NCBI RefSeq assembly: GCF_023022985.1
Contig: NZ_CP095461.1
Span: 2,232,001 to 2,296,000, forward strand
Source: Arthrobacter gengyunqii
GTDB taxonomy: Bacteria; Actinomycetota; Actinomycetes; Actinomycetales; Micrococcaceae
Length of the DNA stretch: 64,000 bases
Direction of reading: 5' to 3'
Position numbers and translations under genes: made by a program. The notes beneath the pieces are model-generated. The model was given only the letters and a program-made list of their open reading frames with translations. It searched no databases and was not told the origin of the DNA. Shown piece after piece: positions 61,234-64,000 of the stretch (positions are counted from its first letter, which is position 1; each line of letters begins with the position of its first letter).

Positions 61234-61848
61234 CCTGCAGGCAAGCAGCCCCAGGTTGTTGGAACTGTTGATGAAAGGCTTCACATGAATATTCGTCCAC
61301 ACGCCGCAGCAACCGCCGCTCTGGGCATGCTCCTTGCCTTATCGGCCTGTGTCCCAGCTTCCTCGGAGGAACCCATGAATACCGAACAGTCCAACGCCGC
61401 AGCTTCCCAGACGGGAACAACCCAAGCGAGCCCGCAGGTGATCCTGCTCAACATGCTGCGGGTCATGGATGAGCTTGTCCAGCTCCAAGGTGGAGAGTGG
61501 ACATACGAAGATGACGCTCTTTTTGACCCCACCAGCACCGCGGGTTATTGGGGTATGACCACCTGCGGTGATGACATAAACCGCCAGTACAGCAGCACCG
61601 TTATCACCGGGCCAGGGGTCTCCAGCCCGGAGGACGCTGCAGCAGCCGCCGCTGCACACTTCGCCGCACAGGGCTTCACCGAAACCAATAAGTTCGAGAG
61701 CAGTATCGAAAACAACCGATATATCGTTCAGACACTCAGCCATCCGGACGGAAGCGCGGTGTTCTACCAGCCGGGTACGGGGCACAGCTCAATCAACATA
61801 GAAAGTGCCTGCTCCAGTGACCCAGGGATGGATATGCGTTCCCAATAA
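60672..61848 (+). repeat. 615-bp tandem duplication containing the two lipoprotein genes
   Basis: Matching segments such as TGAATACCGAACAGTCCAAC are at 60761 and at 61376; both stop codons are also 615 bp apart. Most of the coding segment is identical. The limits given are approximate. Confidence 0.8.
61285..61848 (+). CDS. Lipoprotein, tandem copy 2 (candidate immunity protein)
   Basis: A 187-residue paralogue of copy 1. Lipobox LSAC; nearly identical over most of the mature part, with differences concentrated in the signal peptide, in AAAAAAAHFAAQ against AATRAAEHLEAQ, and at the end. The near identity at DNA level shows a recent tandem duplication of 615 bp. Confidence 0.75.
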   Translation: MNIRPHAAATAALGMLLALSACVPASSEEPMNTEQSNAAASQTGTTQASPQVILLNMLRVMDELVQLQGGEWTYEDDALFDPTSTAGYWGMTTCGDDINRQYSSTVITGPGVSSPEDAAAAAAAHFAAQGFTETNKFESSIENNRYIVQTLSHPDGSAVFYQPGTGHSSINIESACSSDPGMDMRSQ

Positions 61849-61854
61849 GGGCCC

Positions 61855-63237
61855 TCAATCCACGCGGTCCGATCCACTCCAAACCAATGCGGTGCTGCCG
61901 TAACGGGGCGGAGGCCAACGGTACTCAAGCTGTAATCCGTTGATCAGCAGCGGCGGGGGCACGAAGATCAGGTCACCGTAGTCGCTCCGGCAGCCGCGCA
62001 GCACCGGCTCGAGCACCACAGGCTCTGTGCCGGGCGGCGGGCCGGGCAGCCGCATCAGTTCCAGAGCCGTCCGCGCCAACGACAAATGAGCGGATCCGCT
62101 CAGTCCACGTGCACGGGCTGCCACCAGAGCGACGGCGGCGGCAGACATCCCCAGCCCGGTGGCGTAGTCCAGAACCTGCACCGGAGGTGCACCCGGGCGC
62201 CACTGGCCGGCCCCGCCCGTGCTCCCGTAGAGATGGGAGATGCCAACGGCAGCCTGCACAATACTGTCAAAACCGCGCCGACCGGCCCACGTCCCGTGGT
62301 CTCCCCACGCGTCCAGCGAGACCACCGCCAGCCCGGGATAATCAGCACGCAGCGTCGCTGCATCGAGCCCAAAGCGGGACAGCCCACCGGAGCGGTAGGC
62401 GGTAAGGACGACGTCGGCCCTCTCCAGCACCTCGCGCAGTCTCCCGTAGGCGTCGGGGTCGCCAAAGTCGGCGACGGCGCTGCGTTTGGAGAACCCGGTG
62501 TCCACGTACTGGTCCTCCAGCTCGGGGGTGGCCGGCGGATCCACACGCAACACGTCAGCGCCGAGAGAACCGAGGATCCGGCTGCCCGACGGGCCGGCAA
62601 TGACCCGGGTCAGGTCCAGAACGCGCAGTCCCGCCAGGATGCCGCCGCGGCCGCTCGGCAGGGATGCCGCCTCCACAGCTTCGAGGTTCAACCGGAGCCA
62701 GGGTTGGTGGAGTACGGCGCGCCCCGACTCGGAGGCTGCCCACTGTTCAGGCGTGCGCACCGCCGCGGCCAGACCTCCGTGTTCCGTGACCGCTTCCTCC
62801 ACTTCCGCAGAGGTGCGCCGGCGCACCTCTGCGTCCACCTCCTCAGGCCTGCTGATATTCAGAGCCGCCAGCAGGGCACGTTCATGGTGCGGATAATTGG
62901 CGTGCAGCCGAACCCAGCCGTCGGCGCTGCGCCGGAACCCGGAAAGCGGAGCAAATGCCCTCACCGGATCGCCGTTGACGCGCAGGTGGGCAAACGAAGC
63001 AAACGACGCCGCCGCGCCGTCGGACGCAAAACCAACCTGATCCCGGCGGCCGGAGGAAGACGCATACGCGGAGACCGCGGTTGCGAGCGCCTGCAGCGCT
63101 CCCAACCCGATGCCTTCGACGTCGAGCCTGCCCGCCCACCACCACCGCGGTCCGGACCGGGCAGCCGCTTCGAAACCGTCCGGAAGCAACGGTGCCAGGC
63201 TGCGCCACAGTTCCGGTATGGGGGTCTGAGCCGTCAT
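61855..63237 (-). CDS. CoA-transferase family III (CaiB/BaiF) protein
   Basis: A 460-residue protein. Typical blocks: LAGLRVLDLTRVIAGPSGSR, GADVLRVDPP, LLEVLERADVV-like and RRGFDSIVQAAVGISHLYGS with the Asp expected to form the acyl anhydride. The N-terminal third (about 1-190) is a second, less conserved CaiB-like half. ATG 63237. Moves CoA between acids; substrate unknown. Ends 6 bp from the convergent lipoprotein gene. Confidence 0.85.
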   Translation of the reverse strand: MTAQTPIPELWRSLAPLLPDGFEAAARSGPRWWWAGRLDVEGIGLGALQALATAVSAYASSSGRRDQVGFASDGAAASFASFAHLRVNGDPVRAFAPLSGFRRSADGWVRLHANYPHHERALLAALNISRPEEVDAEVRRRTSAEVEEAVTEHGGLAAAVRTPEQWAASESGRAVLHQPWLRLNLEAVEAASLPSGRGGILAGLRVLDLTRVIAGPSGSRILGSLGADVLRVDPPATPELEDQYVDTGFSKRSAVADFGDPDAYGRLREVLERADVVLTAYRSGGLSRFGLDAATLRADYPGLAVVSLDAWGDHGTWAGRRGFDSIVQAAVGISHLYGSTGGAGQWRPGAPPVQVLDYATGLGMSAAAVALVAARARGLSGSAHLSLARTALELMRLPGPPPGTEPVVLEPVLRGCRSDYGDLIFVPPPLLINGLQLEYRWPPPRYGSTALVWSGSDRVD

Positions 63238-63334
63238 AAACGAAGTATGCACGTGTTCAGTGCCAGCGCGCAGCAGCGGCCCCACCGCGTCCTGTTAGGG
63301 TGGCCCGGACGCGGCACGCGCTATGGAAGGACCC

Positions 63335-63970
63335 ATGAGAGACAACCCCAGCTACGCACTCAACGATGCCGAGGCCATCAAGGAGCTCGTCCGCAGCAAC
63401 CCCTGGTGCACTTTCATCAGCCACGTGGACGGTCATGGGCTGGTGTCCTCGCACTATCCGGTCGTGTTGGATGAGGACGCCGAGGGGATAGTCCTGCTCA
63501 GCCATGTCGGCCGGCCCGATGAGGCCAAACACGATCTGGGGCGGCACGAAATGCTGGCGATCATCCAGGGTCCCCACGGCTACGTTTCCCCCGGTTGGTA
63601 CCCCGGCGGCCCCGGCGTTCCCACCTGGAACTTCGTAGTCGCCCATCTCTGGGGCACGCCGGAGATCCTGTCGGATGACGAAAACCTTGCCGTTCTCGAC
63701 CGGCTGGTGGAGCACTTCGAAGCTCCGCTGCCCGAGCCCCACCTGCTGCATGCAACCAGCGAGAACAGCGAGTATGCCCACCGCATTGTCCACGGCACCG
63801 TCGGTTTCCGGTTGCGGGTCACCCGGATGGAGGGCAAGGAGAAAATGAGCCAGGGCAAGAGCCCCGAAACCATCCGAAGCGTCATCGACCACCTGGAGCA
63901 GCCGGGACCGTACGCCAATCCGCCGCTGGCCGCGCGCATGAGGCAGGCCAACGCGGAAACCCTGAACTGA
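63335..63970 (+). CDS. FMN-binding negative transcriptional regulator family (PaiB-like)
   Basis: A 211-residue split-barrel flavin-binding protein. MRDNPSYALNDAEAIKELVR is the PaiB-type start; SHYPVVLDE, LLSHVGRPDEAK and GPHGYVSPGWYPGGPGVPTW and NFVVAHLWG are the conserved FMN/dimer blocks. Bacillus PaiB acts in sporulation control; function here is unknown. ATG 63335. Confidence 0.88.
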   Translation: MRDNPSYALNDAEAIKELVRSNPWCTFISHVDGHGLVSSHYPVVLDEDAEGIVLLSHVGRPDEAKHDLGRHEMLAIIQGPHGYVSPGWYPGGPGVPTWNFVVAHLWGTPEILSDDENLAVLDRLVEHFEAPLPEPHLLHATSENSEYAHRIVHGTVGFRLRVTRMEGKEKMSQGKSPETIRSVIDHLEQPGPYANPPLAARMRQANAETLN

Positions 63971-64000
63971 GCGGCTCCTGTAATCCAGCCCGCAACCGCC

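Noticed and set aside
1..64000. CRISPR array, tRNA or rRNA genes
   Set aside because: No regularly spaced repeats, tRNA cloverleaf-type sequences or rRNA segments were noticed in a reading by eye; a tRNAscan-SE run would be decisive.

Overview
The window is high-GC actinobacterial DNA. Mycothiol-linked genes, a LexA-type SOS box, the gene order thrS - HIT - pgsA - pdxS, the DUF3090/SCO1664 operon and a DnaE2 cassette point to the Micrococcaceae (Arthrobacter or a close relative). Genus is inferred from gene content and order, not measured. I found no rRNA, tRNA or CRISPR array.

Layout. 1-16 kb (mostly minus strand) is housekeeping: 5' end of pdxS, a phosphatidylinositol-phosphate synthase, a HIT-family nucleotide phosphorylase, thrS, a SOS-controlled DUF6504-dnaE2 pair, two tandem DHA2 drug exporters, a DUF2087 regulator, a chorismate mutase-like gene coupled to an MMPL transporter, a VOC protein and a first SRAP (HMCES/YedK-like) protein. 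16-18.4 kb holds mycoredoxin, mycothiol-dependent formaldehyde dehydrogenase and a metallo-hydrolase, a likely thiol/aldehyde detoxification group. 18.5-36 kb is a patchwork of short, mostly single-gene units: lipoproteins, a P-loop phosphotransferase, a phosphatase, acetyltransferases, transporters, rarA, mscL, a LysR/DMT pair and small membrane proteins.

36.5-43.9 kb is the most disturbed stretch. It starts with an IS481-family element that splits a DUF2332 gene in two. It continues with a frameshifted cytidine deaminase, two broken copies of a small membrane protein whose intact copy lies at 31.5 kb, a secreted-protein gene that appears to have lost its 5' end, an unrecognised 579-residue membrane-anchored protein and a serine recombinase with repeats in front of it. 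A second, nearly identical IS481 copy lies at 48.5 kb. Both copies have their own 6-bp duplications with a CTAG core, so they inserted independently.

44-56 kb returns to conserved genes: histidine phosphatase - DUF3090 - SCO1664 operon, a lipase-maturation-factor membrane protein, an alpha/beta hydrolase lacking its nucleophile serine, an X25-domain protein, a lipoate-ligase family/thioesterase/aldo-keto reductase run, a second aldo-keto reductase, a second SRAP gene with a LexA-like site, and an NAD-dependent epimerase-type protein. 56.3-57.4 kb contains the wreck of a cell-wall lysozyme (GH25) with S-layer-homology repeats and a small ribbon-helix-helix gene between its pieces.

58.4-61.9 kb carries the most interesting candidate system: a small helical protein, a WXG-type protein with a DUF1023-like alpha/beta hydrolase domain, and two tandemly duplicated lipoproteins. 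The layout resembles a type VII secretion lipase effector with lipoprotein immunity genes. The window ends with a CoA-transferase family III gene and a PaiB-type FMN-binding protein.
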